Shown here piece by piece: positions 45,089-52,484 of a stretch of DNA of 64,000 nucleotides. The position numbers were made by a program, and so were the translations under genes. Source of the stretch: Candidatus Woesearchaeota archaeon. Lineage in GTDB: Archaea > Nanobdellota > Nanobdellia > Woesearchaeales > UBA583. Position 1 is the first letter of the stretch; each line of letters starts with the position of its first letter. Where the stretch lies: assembly GCA_023898345.1 (NCBI GenBank), contig CP060218.1, positions 682,001-746,000 of the forward strand. The letters run 5' to 3'. The notes beneath the pieces are model-generated. The model searched no databases. It was not told where the DNA came from and saw only the letters and a program-made list of their open reading frames with translations.

Positions 45089-47769
45089 AAATGCAAAGAA
45101 AAAAGTCTGCACAGATTGGCCTTGAAAGGTTCTTCTCAGGAAAAAATTTAAGTTATGCTGTAGTTTTTGAAACTCTCAACAAATTGTTTCCTTTACTAAT
45201 AAAAAAAATTTCTACTTGTCCTGCTTATGTTTTTATATTTCAAAAACATAATCTGCAGTTTTCTCAATTTAAAACTTTTTCCGATTTTAATCTTCATTTT
45301 CCTGTTATAACTCCTGAAGAATATCAAGAAGTAATCAATTCTATTGATCCCAGAACAGGTAAAAAAATAGGTCCAGAGGGTTTTGTTCCAGAAAGTTCTA
45401 AGATTGAAGATCTTCTCTTACTCAAACAAGAAGAAAAAATTAATTCTAAAGAACCTCGGAGAATCTATATCTCAAAGGAAGATGTTATTGCTGAAAATAT
45501 TTCCCTTCTGAGTATCGTAAGTTCCTTTTCACTCTTAGACCTTCAGCAAAAAAGCAATGAAGATTTCTATACTGAAATAAGTTCGTTTTCTGGACTTTTC
45601 CCGCTTGCGTATAAAAATTCTGTTTCTTTTTTTCCACATCTCATTTATGCAATAGACAGAGACGGGAGATTGACTTGGGAGAATGGGACTCTTGTTCTTA
45701 ACACTTTTTTTAGTGTAAAAGAGAAAGCTTTTGGTAAGTTTTCAATTCTAAAAAGTCAGCTTGAACTTATCATGAATAATAAAGAAGAATATGAGCAGGA
45801 ATGGAATTTTTTTCCAAAGGAGCTTAGAAAGAGAATGGAAAAAATTTTGGGGAAAAAAATTCCTCTTGAGCTTACTCTTGAGCAGTTCTATCGTGAAGTT
45901 CTTGAACAGTATCTGAAAAAGGAACTATCCGTCTCTGTTCCAAAGGGAAGTATTTTTTTAAAATTTGCTCTTCCTGTAACTGCACACTTAACTAAAAAAG
46001 GAGATATATTGGATATAGAAAAAATTCCAAATACTCATGCATTAGAAAAAGGAAAAATATTTATCCTTCGTCATTTACATAATCCCGTAGAATATGAACT
46101 ACCTTTTCTTAAAAATATTGTTTGTTCAGGGAAAATTGATTCTCCTGTAAAATTAAGAACTCGAGATATCTTTGAGGGAAAGAAAAAAGATTCCGAAGAA
46201 AAATGTTATTTGTATGAACAATCGTCAATTAGTAAAAAAGATTTAGATAAGGCTTTGATTTGGGATAAAGAAAGGGAGACACCGACGGAATTGTTAACGA
46301 TTAGGCAAATTTCAGACCTTCTTCAAGTCTTAATAAAAAAACTTGAAAAGGACCGGACATTCCAAGAAATTTTTTCAAAAAAAAGTGGGTTTCCAATAAG
46401 AGAAGTTCGAGAGGAGATTAAGAAAACTAAGAGTTTTATTTCTGAAACAAACTTAACAAGTCTTTTTCTAAAGAGCTTTGAAGAATTTGGAGATGAAACA
46501 CAGAGATTCAAAAAATTAAAAAGTCTTTCACCCTTAAGTCCTTTTTTTATAACTACTGCAGGAAACATTAACTTCTTAGATTGGTTCAAGATTTTTGCAG
46601 AGCTTCTCCTCTCAAGCCTTTGTGGGAAGAAAATTACGTTCGTAATTCGTCCGAGTGAGTCAGATATTCTTTCTAGTTACTGTCTTTATTATCTTCAAGA
46701 AAGTGCTAAGAAAGCAAAAATCGATTACTTGAAAACAGGACTTTTGGAGATGTTTGAAAGAACCTTCTGGAACCCAAATACTCATAATTACGCATTAGAC
46801 ATTTTTTCTAGAACAAAGGGGAGTATTTCCTTTGGCACGGCAAGAACATTTTCTTCGTCAAGGTTAGAAGCAGTTTTAAAACTCTTAACTGAAAATTCAT
46901 TCCCTCAAAATGAGATAAAAAAAATTGAGGAGGTTTTTACTAATGAGAAAAATTCAAAAAATATGATTATCTTCAATGAAGAGAAAGTTTTAGAGCTCTA
47001 CAGTAAACGTCAAATTTCAGAAGAGATAAAAACTTTTATTCTTACTTTCTTAAAGAGAAATATTCTTTATCAAGAAACTCTTTCTTGTGGGATTGTAACA
47101 GAAGATGAAAAAAATAATTTGCGGGACATTGCAAGCCAATGTGTTGAAAAATGCTATAGGCTCCATGCAACAGATTGTCTTTCTCTTCAGACATTGTTTG
47201 TTCATAAAAATTTTAGTGAAGAGTTGATCAAAGAAATACGAAGAAAAGCTGAAAGTTTGCTCTGTACAACTTTATTGGATGAAAAAAATCAATTGCCTTT
47301 TTATGAAAAAGATATTCTCAAAAGTTTTTTTACTAAATCTAAAAAATTAAAAATTCAAACTATTCTTCCTAGAAAGGAGACTGGAGAGGTATGGAGCTTT
47401 GATGAATTAATAGAAAACAATTCTATAGGGATTAGCTATTCTTTCTTAAGAAATGTTCAGGAACAGGAATTTAAGACATCAATTACCTTTAAGAAAAAAG
47501 TTCCGTATCTTGCAATTATTGAATATGGCTCTAAAGAAGAGCTTTTTTCATATTTGCAAAAAAACCTCTCGATTTATAGAGAAGAAACTGGCTACGAGAG
47601 ATATACGTACATTGCGCTTTTTGGGGACAAGCTGGAGTTCTCTGAAAAAGAAGAACTTTCAAAAATTTCTGATAAACTAACGCAAGGAACTCTTTGTTTT
47701 AATCCGATAGAACCCCATAATAGTAGGTTTTTTCTGCGTGATATTTTTGGTCTTGGTCCTGTGAAATAA
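45085..47769 (+). CDS. Large protein with LuxE/PaaK-like start and acyl-reductase (LuxC/ALDH-like) C-terminus
   Basis: The 894-residue protein has no secure family assignment. Residues ~40-80 (CPAYVFIFQKHNLQFSQF, then FSDFNLHFPVITPEEYQ) resemble the start of acyl-protein synthetase/phenylacetyl-CoA-ligase proteins. From ~480 the pattern looks like acyl-CoA reductases and aldehyde dehydrogenases: FFITTAGNINFLDWFKIF (about 488-505) like the LuxC nucleotide-binding segment, KKITFVIRPSESD, a possible catalytic Cys698 in ATDCLSLQTLFVHKNFSEEL (compare ALDH GQxC...vfVh), and a C-terminal IEPHNSRFFLRDIFGLG. If right, this is a fused fatty-acid-reductase-like protein controlled by, or partnered with, the FIST protein. 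It is richer in A/T than its neighbours. Confidence 0.45.
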   Translation: MKMQRKKSAQIGLERFFSGKNLSYAVVFETLNKLFPLLIKKISTCPAYVFIFQKHNLQFSQFKTFSDFNLHFPVITPEEYQEVINSIDPRTGKKIGPEGFVPESSKIEDLLLLKQEEKINSKEPRRIYISKEDVIAENISLLSIVSSFSLLDLQQKSNEDFYTEISSFSGLFPLAYKNSVSFFPHLIYAIDRDGRLTWENGTLVLNTFFSVKEKAFGKFSILKSQLELIMNNKEEYEQEWNFFPKELRKRMEKILGKKIPLELTLEQFYREVLEQYLKKELSVSVPKGSIFLKFALPVTAHLTKKGDILDIEKIPNTHALEKGKIFILRHLHNPVEYELPFLKNIVCSGKIDSPVKLRTRDIFEGKKKDSEEKCYLYEQSSISKKDLDKALIWDKERETPTELLTIRQISDLLQVLIKKLEKDRTFQEIFSKKSGFPIREVREEIKKTKSFISETNLTSLFLKSFEEFGDETQRFKKLKSLSPLSPFFITTAGNINFLDWFKIFAELLLSSLCGKKITFVIRPSESDILSSYCLYYLQESAKKAKIDYLKTGLLEMFERTFWNPNTHNYALDIFSRTKGSISFGTARTFSSSRLEAVLKLLTENSFPQNEIKKIEEVFTNEKNSKNMIIFNEEKVLELYSKRQISEEIKTFILTFLKRNILYQETLSCGIVTEDEKNNLRDIASQCVEKCYRLHATDCLSLQTLFVHKNFSEELIKEIRRKAESLLCTTLLDEKNQLPFYEKDILKSFFTKSKKLKIQTILPRKETGEVWSFDELIENNSIGISYSFLRNVQEQEFKTSITFKKKVPYLAIIEYGSKEELFSYLQKNLSIYREETGYERYTYIALFGDKLEFSEKEELSKISDKLTQGTLCFNPIEPHNSRFFLRDIFGLGPVK

Positions 47770-47830
47770 GTAAAGAACTCGCTAAAATCTGTCTACACCA
47801 AGTAGGGCCGAACCTCGGAACATTACCACA
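47767..47830 (+). repeat. Dispersed intergenic element, copy D (left half)
   Basis: It begins at the TAA stop of the 894-residue gene. TAAGTAAAGAACTCGCTAAAA nearly equals the left block of copies A and B in the same position after a stop codon (TAAGTAAAGAAATCGC in A). The central and right parts are degenerate (CCAAGTAGGGCCGAACCTCGG) and the TATAATACC block is not clear. The remainder to 47956 is A/T-rich with no gene seen. Confidence 0.6.
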
Positions 47831-47956
47831 CAGTTTCAAGTTGTAATCTTAGTTATTATAGTAAAAATGCTATTTAGAATCTTGATATAGTTCAAGAATA
47901 CAAACTAGGTCTTGAAATAAAAGACGTAGTACTCCAAAACTAATAAATTCTCTAAT

Positions 47957-48655
47957 TCAAGAACTTTTTGTGGAGTCTAACTTAAAAATAAATTTTCGTG
48001 TAAAATTCTCAAGTGGCTTGAAGAAAAAAGCAGTAACTATTGAAACAATGGAAATCAAAATTAGAGTATTAATGTGAAAAACCTGTGAGAAAATCATTGT
48101 TAATATTGCTTTGATGAATTCAATAACAATAAAAAGCATAAGAGAAAAGAACAAAACATTAAAAGATTTCTCCCACAGCTTTCTAAATCGGGAAATCATT
48201 TCTAAATCTTTTCCTTCAATCTCTTTTCCACTCTCCCTTTTTCCAGTTGCACTATGAACGGTCACTTCCAGCGTGGACAAGAACACTTCGGTCTCGACTC
48301 CTTTAGGTAGACAAAACTTTAACGATTTGCGCAAGCCTCGTAGAGCTTTTCTTGCCGATCGCTTAGAACTAAAATAAAAATTCATTGCAATAGGAGGTTT
48401 TAGACTCAATTCAAAAAAACCGAGGTCACCAAGTAAATAAGAACGATAATGTGTAAAGCTCGTCAGACCTCTTTTCAATTCAATAACTGCTTCCCCCAAA
48501 TTTTGCTCAAGATGATAAAGAAAAGTTTGAAATTCCTCTCTCTGTTGCTTTTGTTTATCTAAATCTTCTTCAATACCGCCGTCCCTTTTCCAAGAGAAAC
48601 TAATTTGTTCATTCACGTCAAGAAGAGAAATAGTATAATATTCTCGAAGTGCCAT
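47957..48655 (-). CDS. Two-helix membrane protein with basic soluble domain, unknown
   Basis: The 232-residue protein has a soluble N-terminal part of ~160 residues (DKQKQQREEFQTFLYHLEQNL helix, beta elements FELSLKPPIAMNFYFSS, and a basic KRSARKALRGLRKSLKFCL). Two membrane segments close it (VLFFSLMLFIVIEFIKAILTM and LILISIVSIVTAFFF). No family recognised. No clear TATA box is seen at the usual distance, so the start is less certain. It is followed by a degenerate copy of the dispersed element and is convergent with the FIST operon. Confidence 0.55.
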   Translation of the reverse strand: MALREYYTISLLDVNEQISFSWKRDGGIEEDLDKQKQQREEFQTFLYHLEQNLGEAVIELKRGLTSFTHYRSYLLGDLGFFELSLKPPIAMNFYFSSKRSARKALRGLRKSLKFCLPKGVETEVFLSTLEVTVHSATGKRESGKEIEGKDLEMISRFRKLWEKSFNVLFFSLMLFIVIEFIKAILTMIFSQVFHINTLILISIVSIVTAFFFKPLENFTRKFIFKLDSTKSS

Positions 48656-48815
48656 AAGAGAATCCAGAACTTCCCTAGAAAGAATTTCCTTTTCACTCGA
48701 AAGTAAGTATTATTGACCCCAGTCAAAAAACAGAGTACTGAGAATGGTCGAAAAACCCCATTCTTAAAATATGCTAGTTAAGATTCTTATTAATTGTCGT
48801 CGTGACCATAGAGTC

Positions 48816-49022
48816 TCAGGAGAGTTCCAAATCGCTTTTTTCTCCCGTACTAATAATTTTCTTCACACTCAATTCTGCCAGATCCAAATACTCCCTACAA
48901 GCTTTTGCTAGAGCAAGACCTTCTTTAACTAAAGCTACATGCTCATCAAGACGCACAGTGCCTCCATTCTCCAGAAGAGAAAGAATTTCTTCGATTCTTT
49001 TTATATCGGTTTCATAACTCAT
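48816..49022 (-). CDS. xseB: Exonuclease VII small subunit
   Basis: The 68-residue helical hairpin protein is of standard XseB length: YETDIKRIEEILSLLENG, then TVRLDEHVALVKEGLALAKACREYL and VKKIIS. It matches the family pattern of two long helices with the LEEALALYEEG-like second helix. It overlaps xseA by four bases (ATGA), so the subunits are made together. It supports the role of xseA in degrading single-stranded DNA. Confidence 0.88.
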   Translation of the reverse strand: MSYETDIKRIEEILSLLENGGTVRLDEHVALVKEGLALAKACREYLDLAELSVKKIISTGEKSDLELS

Positions 49023-50548
49023 TTTTCAATTTTCTTACTAATAATAGACTCAATTTTTCCTTCCTTCAAAAAAGTTGTGATCTTCTCCCCTTCAGAAATA
49101 TCTTTAGAAGAAGACAAAAAAAAACCGCCTTCTTTTTCTCCCTTCACAGTAAGGGAATAGCCTTTTGCAAGAACACTTTCAACACTTAAAAGCCTTAATT
49201 TTTCATTTGCAGCATCAAGAAGATGTTTCTGCTCAAGACAATACTTTTCAAAAGAATTAACAAGATCTGATTCTAGATGGGCCAATCGTAATATTTTTGA
49301 CTCAAAATTTCTCTTCAAAGAAACTCTAAGTTGCCTAGAAGAGGATTCAAGAAAAGAAAATAAAGTGCTAAGTTCTGGTGTTGCCAATTCTGCAGCTGCC
49401 GTCGGAGTTGGCGCTCTTAAATCAGCTACGAAATCACAAATGGTAAAATCAGTTTCATGTCCGATTGCAGAAATAATGGGAGTTTTACAAGAATATATTT
49501 CCTTAGCAAGTTTCTCCGAGTTAAATGTCCATAAATCTTCCAAAGAACCCCCTCCTCGTGCAATAATGATGGTATCCACTTCTGACCTCTGAGAAAGAGT
49601 TTGAAGGGCTTCCAGTACAGACTTTTCACTCCCTTCTCCTTGTACGCTGCATGGACAAAGCAAAATTTCTACAGCAGGAAACCGTCGACGGATAGTGTGA
49701 ATAATATCCCGGATGACGGCCCCAGTTTCTGAACTGACTACTCCTATGCAACGTGGAAAGGCAGGAATTTTCTTTTTGTGAGCTTGATCAAAGTACCCTT
49801 TTTGTTCAAGACCATTTTTTAACTCAAGAAATTTTGCATACAAATCTCCTTCTCCTGCTTTTTTCATTTCCTGAACTATAAACTGATATGAGCCTCTTGG
49901 TTCGTACACACACACAGACCCTTTAACAATAACTTTATCTCCCGTCTTTGGTTGAAAAAGCAGTTTAGCACTTCCCTTAAATTTTGCACAAGACAAAAGA
50001 GCACCTTCATCTTTTAATGAAAAATAAATATGACCTGAATTATTTGGTGAGTAGCTTGAAATCTCACCTTCGACGTAGATATTTTGCAAATGAAGATTTC
50101 CTTCAAGGAGTGTTTTTACTTTGCGAGTAAGCTCTGAGACGGATAGAGTATTCTCTTTTTGAGTATCAAGCTTCCACCCCGATAATTTAGGAAGAAGAGA
50201 TTGAACAAGCTCTTTTTTCTCAGAAATCCCTAATAGAAAAAAATTCTTTGGAAAAAGCTGACTAAAGCAAACTTTTCCTTGCAGCAAAACACAAACAAGA
50301 TGTTTGCAGATTAGGCCATTTTTCTCAAAATAAGGACAGGTACAGTGACTCTGTAAAAGAGAATGCGATTGTAAACTGAGTTCAAATGAACACTGATAGG
50401 TTTTAAAAGAAATTTTTCCTAAAAGGGAGTCTTCAACAAGAGAAAAGGCAAAAGGTCCTTGCAAAGAATTTTCCTCAAAAAGTTCCCTGCCTCTTTCATA
50501 CACTACTTCTCCGGCCTCTAAACGAATAATTTCTGGTTCAATAAACAT
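49019..50548 (-). CDS. xseA: Exonuclease VII large subunit with N-terminal SWIM zinc finger
   Basis: The 509-residue protein has residues 1-~100 as an added module with a SWIM motif, HCTCPYFEKNGLICKHLV (Cys69, Cys71, Cys81, His83; CxCx9CxH). The standard XseA follows: OB-fold (~137-235; NIYVEGEISSYSPNNSGHIYF, GDKVIVKGSVCVYEPRGSYQF), and the nuclease region with IGVVSSETGAVIRDIIHTI, IIIARGGGSLEDLWTFNSE, ISAIGHETDFTICDFVAD and RAPTPTAAAE. Usual XseA length is 400-450, which the extension explains. SWIM domains bind DNA or protein and occur with helicases and recombination factors. Exonuclease VII is uncommon in archaea. It shares a palindromic TATA box with the Lsm gene. Confidence 0.9.
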   Translation of the reverse strand: MFIEPEIIRLEAGEVVYERGRELFEENSLQGPFAFSLVEDSLLGKISFKTYQCSFELSLQSHSLLQSHCTCPYFEKNGLICKHLVCVLLQGKVCFSQLFPKNFFLLGISEKKELVQSLLPKLSGWKLDTQKENTLSVSELTRKVKTLLEGNLHLQNIYVEGEISSYSPNNSGHIYFSLKDEGALLSCAKFKGSAKLLFQPKTGDKVIVKGSVCVYEPRGSYQFIVQEMKKAGEGDLYAKFLELKNGLEQKGYFDQAHKKKIPAFPRCIGVVSSETGAVIRDIIHTIRRRFPAVEILLCPCSVQGEGSEKSVLEALQTLSQRSEVDTIIIARGGGSLEDLWTFNSEKLAKEIYSCKTPIISAIGHETDFTICDFVADLRAPTPTAAAELATPELSTLFSFLESSSRQLRVSLKRNFESKILRLAHLESDLVNSFEKYCLEQKHLLDAANEKLRLLSVESVLAKGYSLTVKGEKEGGFFLSSSKDISEGEKITTFLKEGKIESIISKKIEK

Positions 50549-50571
50549 TCTAAAGGTGCTCCAAAGAATAC

Positions 50572-50581
50572 TTTTATAAAG
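50572..50581. promoter_or_regulatory. Shared palindromic TATA box (xseA / Lsm)
   Basis: The self-complementary TTTATAAA (50573-50580) lies 28.5 nt from the xseA ATG on the minus strand and 25.5 nt from the Lsm ATG at 50602 on the plus strand. No other box is seen for either gene. Confidence 0.65.
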
Positions 50582-50601
50582 CTATGTGCATTGACTTGGC
50601 T

Positions 50602-50829
50602 ATGAATCAGGGACGACCATTTGACGTGCTCAGTGACGCCAGAGGAAAGGATGTAACACTCCAACTAAAAAATGGAACTGTTATTACAGGTAAACTTCTC
50701 TCTTTCGATATTCATCTCAACCTTGTCCTAGAAGAGGCAAAGGAATACAAGACAGGGATTGAAACAGGAGAAGAAATAGGTACTACAATCGTTCGTGGTG
50801 ACACAATTGTCCTTGTGAAAGGTCTTTAG
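50602..50829 (+). CDS. Archaeal Sm-like protein (Lsm/SmAP)
   Basis: The 75-residue protein shows Sm1 (KDVTLQLKNGTVITGKLLSFDIHLNLVL, with the D-x-H-x-N-L RNA-binding loop) and Sm2 (IGTTIVRGDTIVLVKGL, with the R-G-D loop). It would form a ring that binds U-rich RNA. I choose the ATG at 50602 over that at 50584 because it sits at the leaderless distance from the TATA box. It is followed five bases later by the L37e gene, the common archaeal lsm-rpl37e pairing. Confidence 0.93.
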   Translation: MNQGRPFDVLSDARGKDVTLQLKNGTVITGKLLSFDIHLNLVLEEAKEYKTGIETGEEIGTTIVRGDTIVLVKGL

Positions 50830-50834
50830 AAAAA

Positions 50835-51002
50835 ATGGTAAAAGGAACGCCAACAATGGGAAAGAGAAGTACAGGAAAGCTGCACATTATGTGTAGGAGA
50901 TGTGGAGAACGTTCTTACCACATGAAGAGAGGAATTTGTGCTTCCTGCGGATATGGAAAGTCCTCTCGCCTTAGAAGTTATTCTTATTACAGAGAAAAAT
51001 AA
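50835..51002 (+). CDS. rpl37e: Ribosomal protein L37e
   Basis: The 55-residue zinc-ribbon protein of the large subunit starts MVKGTPTMGKRSTGKLHIMC. It has the four Cys of the ribbon (CRRCGERSYH and CASCGYGKSSRLRSYSYY), and the KG.PS.GK start and GYG.S..R.Y end are family-typical. It is co-transcribed with the Lsm gene. The length is slightly shorter than the usual ~60 residues. Confidence 0.95.
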   Translation: MVKGTPTMGKRSTGKLHIMCRRCGERSYHMKRGICASCGYGKSSRLRSYSYYREK

Positions 51003-51137
51003 TTTTCGGGTTAAAAATTTCACATACTCTTTGTTTTCTTATAACATTTGAAGTAAGTCACCCTATTAGTTTTCTAGGTATGAACCGTTAGAGTTTTCTT
51101 GTATCCTCGTCTGTTTGTAAAATTTCAAAAAACTAAG

Positions 51138-52032
51138 TCAGTTGCATAAATCCTCCCTACCTGTGAGATTTTGCAACCACACAAAACACTGCACCATTCT
51201 AAACACACTTTGAAGTTCATACTTCAAAGATCTACAAGCATCCCCAAACCTTCGTTTAAATGCACTAAAACTACGTTCTACTGCAGTTCTGAGTCCATAA
51301 ACAGAAAAATATTTCCATAAGTCAAAATCAATTTGTTGCAAAGTAAATTCTCTATATCTCAAAGGTTGAGCCAAAATTTTTGGTTTAGCATTTTTGCGAA
51401 TGGGGATTACTGTTTGAATTTGATTTTTGTAACAAAAATCAAATAATTCTATTGCGTCATAGCCACCATCCCCAAATATTTTTTTTGGAAAAATGCTTAT
51501 TTCCTTTAAATTCCTTAAAGCAATTTTTGCATCTCCTCCCCCTTTTTCAGTGGTGACATCAAAAAAAAAACTTCAACTTCATGTCTTTCATTAATACCAA
51601 AATGAATTTTGGTAAAACTTCTCCTTTATACGCCATTTCCACTTATACGCTCATGTATCAACAATGACCGTTTTATTTGTTGTGCTCATTCCCTGTGCTA
51701 TCAACAATCAAATAGTTATATTTCTTATTTGTAAAATTGTAAAGTTTAACTAACTCTGTGAGCTTTTGAATGATTCTACGCCAAAGTGTAGTATAAACAA
51801 CAACTCTGGGAAGTTTCAAATAATTGCTTAAAGCAAGAAGGAAGCCTTCTAACTCACGAAATGTGAGTTGATGAATGAATCTTAGTCTTGAACAAAATTC
51901 AATGAAATTTTCAGGATAAATTTCAGGTCTGCCTTTGCAACCTGTTTGAACAGGTTGCCATTCTTGACTCAACCAAGAATGCAAAACTATAAATCCTTCG
52001 TGAACATATTTATTTCTGTTGTGAGCTTTCAT
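51138..52032 (-). pseudogene. Decayed IS5-type transposase
   Basis: The 5' part (52032-51673) encodes an N-terminal IS5-like region (FCSRLRFIHQLTFRELEGFLLAL, RVVVYTTLWRRIIQKL) up to the first catalytic Asp, YLIVDSTG, and then goes out of frame. The remaining part (about 51620-51138) reads PKIHFGINERHEVEVFF, FGDGGYDAIELFDFCYKN (second Asp), VIPIRKNAKP and YGLRTAVERSFSAFKRRFGD (third acidic, Glu). At least two frameshifts and an in-frame stop separate the halves, so it is inactive. Terminal inverted repeats were not found with confidence. A 13-bp direct match (51124-51136 and 52099-52111) flanks it. Confidence 0.85.
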
Positions 52033-52055
52033 TTAGCGATAAAGTTCTCACAACT

Positions 52056-52090
52056 TTGATCCCTTAAGTGATCGAAGTTATTCAAACGCT
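52056..52090 (-). repeat. Orphan copy of the 3' end of the giant surface-protein gene
   Basis: The 35-bp block matches 52487-52518, the last coding bases of the 52483-58452 gene, apart from a three-base insertion and one substitution. The core GTGATCGAAGTTATTC is identical. It lies about 430 bp beyond the gene's own 3' end, with tRNA-Gln, tRNA-Arg and element E between. Confidence 0.75.
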
Positions 52091-52154
52091 TTAGTGACTT
52101 CAAAAAACTAAAAGCTTTAAAAAGCAAACCCTCTTCTCACTCTTATCTCATTAG

Positions 52155-52227
52155 AGTCCCGTAGTGTAGTGGACTATCATTCAGGACTTTGGATCCTGAG
52201 ACCCCGGTTCGAATCCGGGCGGGACTA
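52155..52227 (+). tRNA. tRNA-Gln (anticodon TTG)
   Basis: Acceptor AGTCCCG/CGGGACT with discriminator A, anticodon stem CAGGA/TCCTG around loop CTTTGGA (anticodon TTG), T-arm CCCGG-TTCGAAT-CCGGG. CCA is not encoded. A TATA-like CTTTAAAAAGC is centred about 36 nt upstream. In an organism with GatD this tRNA is probably charged through Glu-tRNA(Gln). Confidence 0.95.
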
Positions 52228-52266
52228 TTCTTTGTTTTGTTCTTTCACAAAGCTTTTTTCAATGCT

Positions 52267-52341
52267 GGCTCCGTGGTCTAGCCTGGATATGACGATAGCC
52301 TCCTAAGCTGTAGGTCCCGAGTTCGAATCTCGGCGGAGTCG
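52267..52341 (+). tRNA. tRNA-Arg (anticodon CCT)
   Basis: Acceptor GGCTCCG/CGGAGTC (one G-U pair), anticodon stem ATAGC/GCTGT around loop CTCCTAA (anticodon CCT), T-arm CCGAG-TTCGAAT-CTCGG, discriminator G. It lies 39 nt after tRNA-Gln, probably on the same transcript, and is followed by a T-run that may terminate. Confidence 0.93.
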
Positions 52342-52437
52342 CTTTTTTTAAAAATAGTAAATCTGAACACGAACATAAGAATTGTGAAAGCAAAGAAGTC
52401 ATTACTGCAAATTTTAGTTATTCTTAACTCCCTGCTT

Positions 52438-52484
52438 GACGGTTGCAGCAGAGCTGCGGGAATATAATACCTAGCTAAGGAATT
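52438..52484 (+). repeat. Dispersed intergenic element, copy E
   Basis: It holds GCAGCAGAGCTGCGGGAA followed by TATAATACCTAGCTAAGGAA, matching the centre and right block of copies A and B. The left block is lost. The right end runs into the TAA stop codon (52483-52485) of the giant minus-strand gene, the same stop-codon contact as in A and B. Confidence 0.8.

Noticed and set aside
51124..52111. The 13-bp match TTCAAAAAACTAA flanking the decayed IS as a target-site duplication
   Set aside because: It is longer than expected for IS5-type elements, is A/T-rich, and no inverted repeats adjoin it, so it is recorded only as a possible coincidence.
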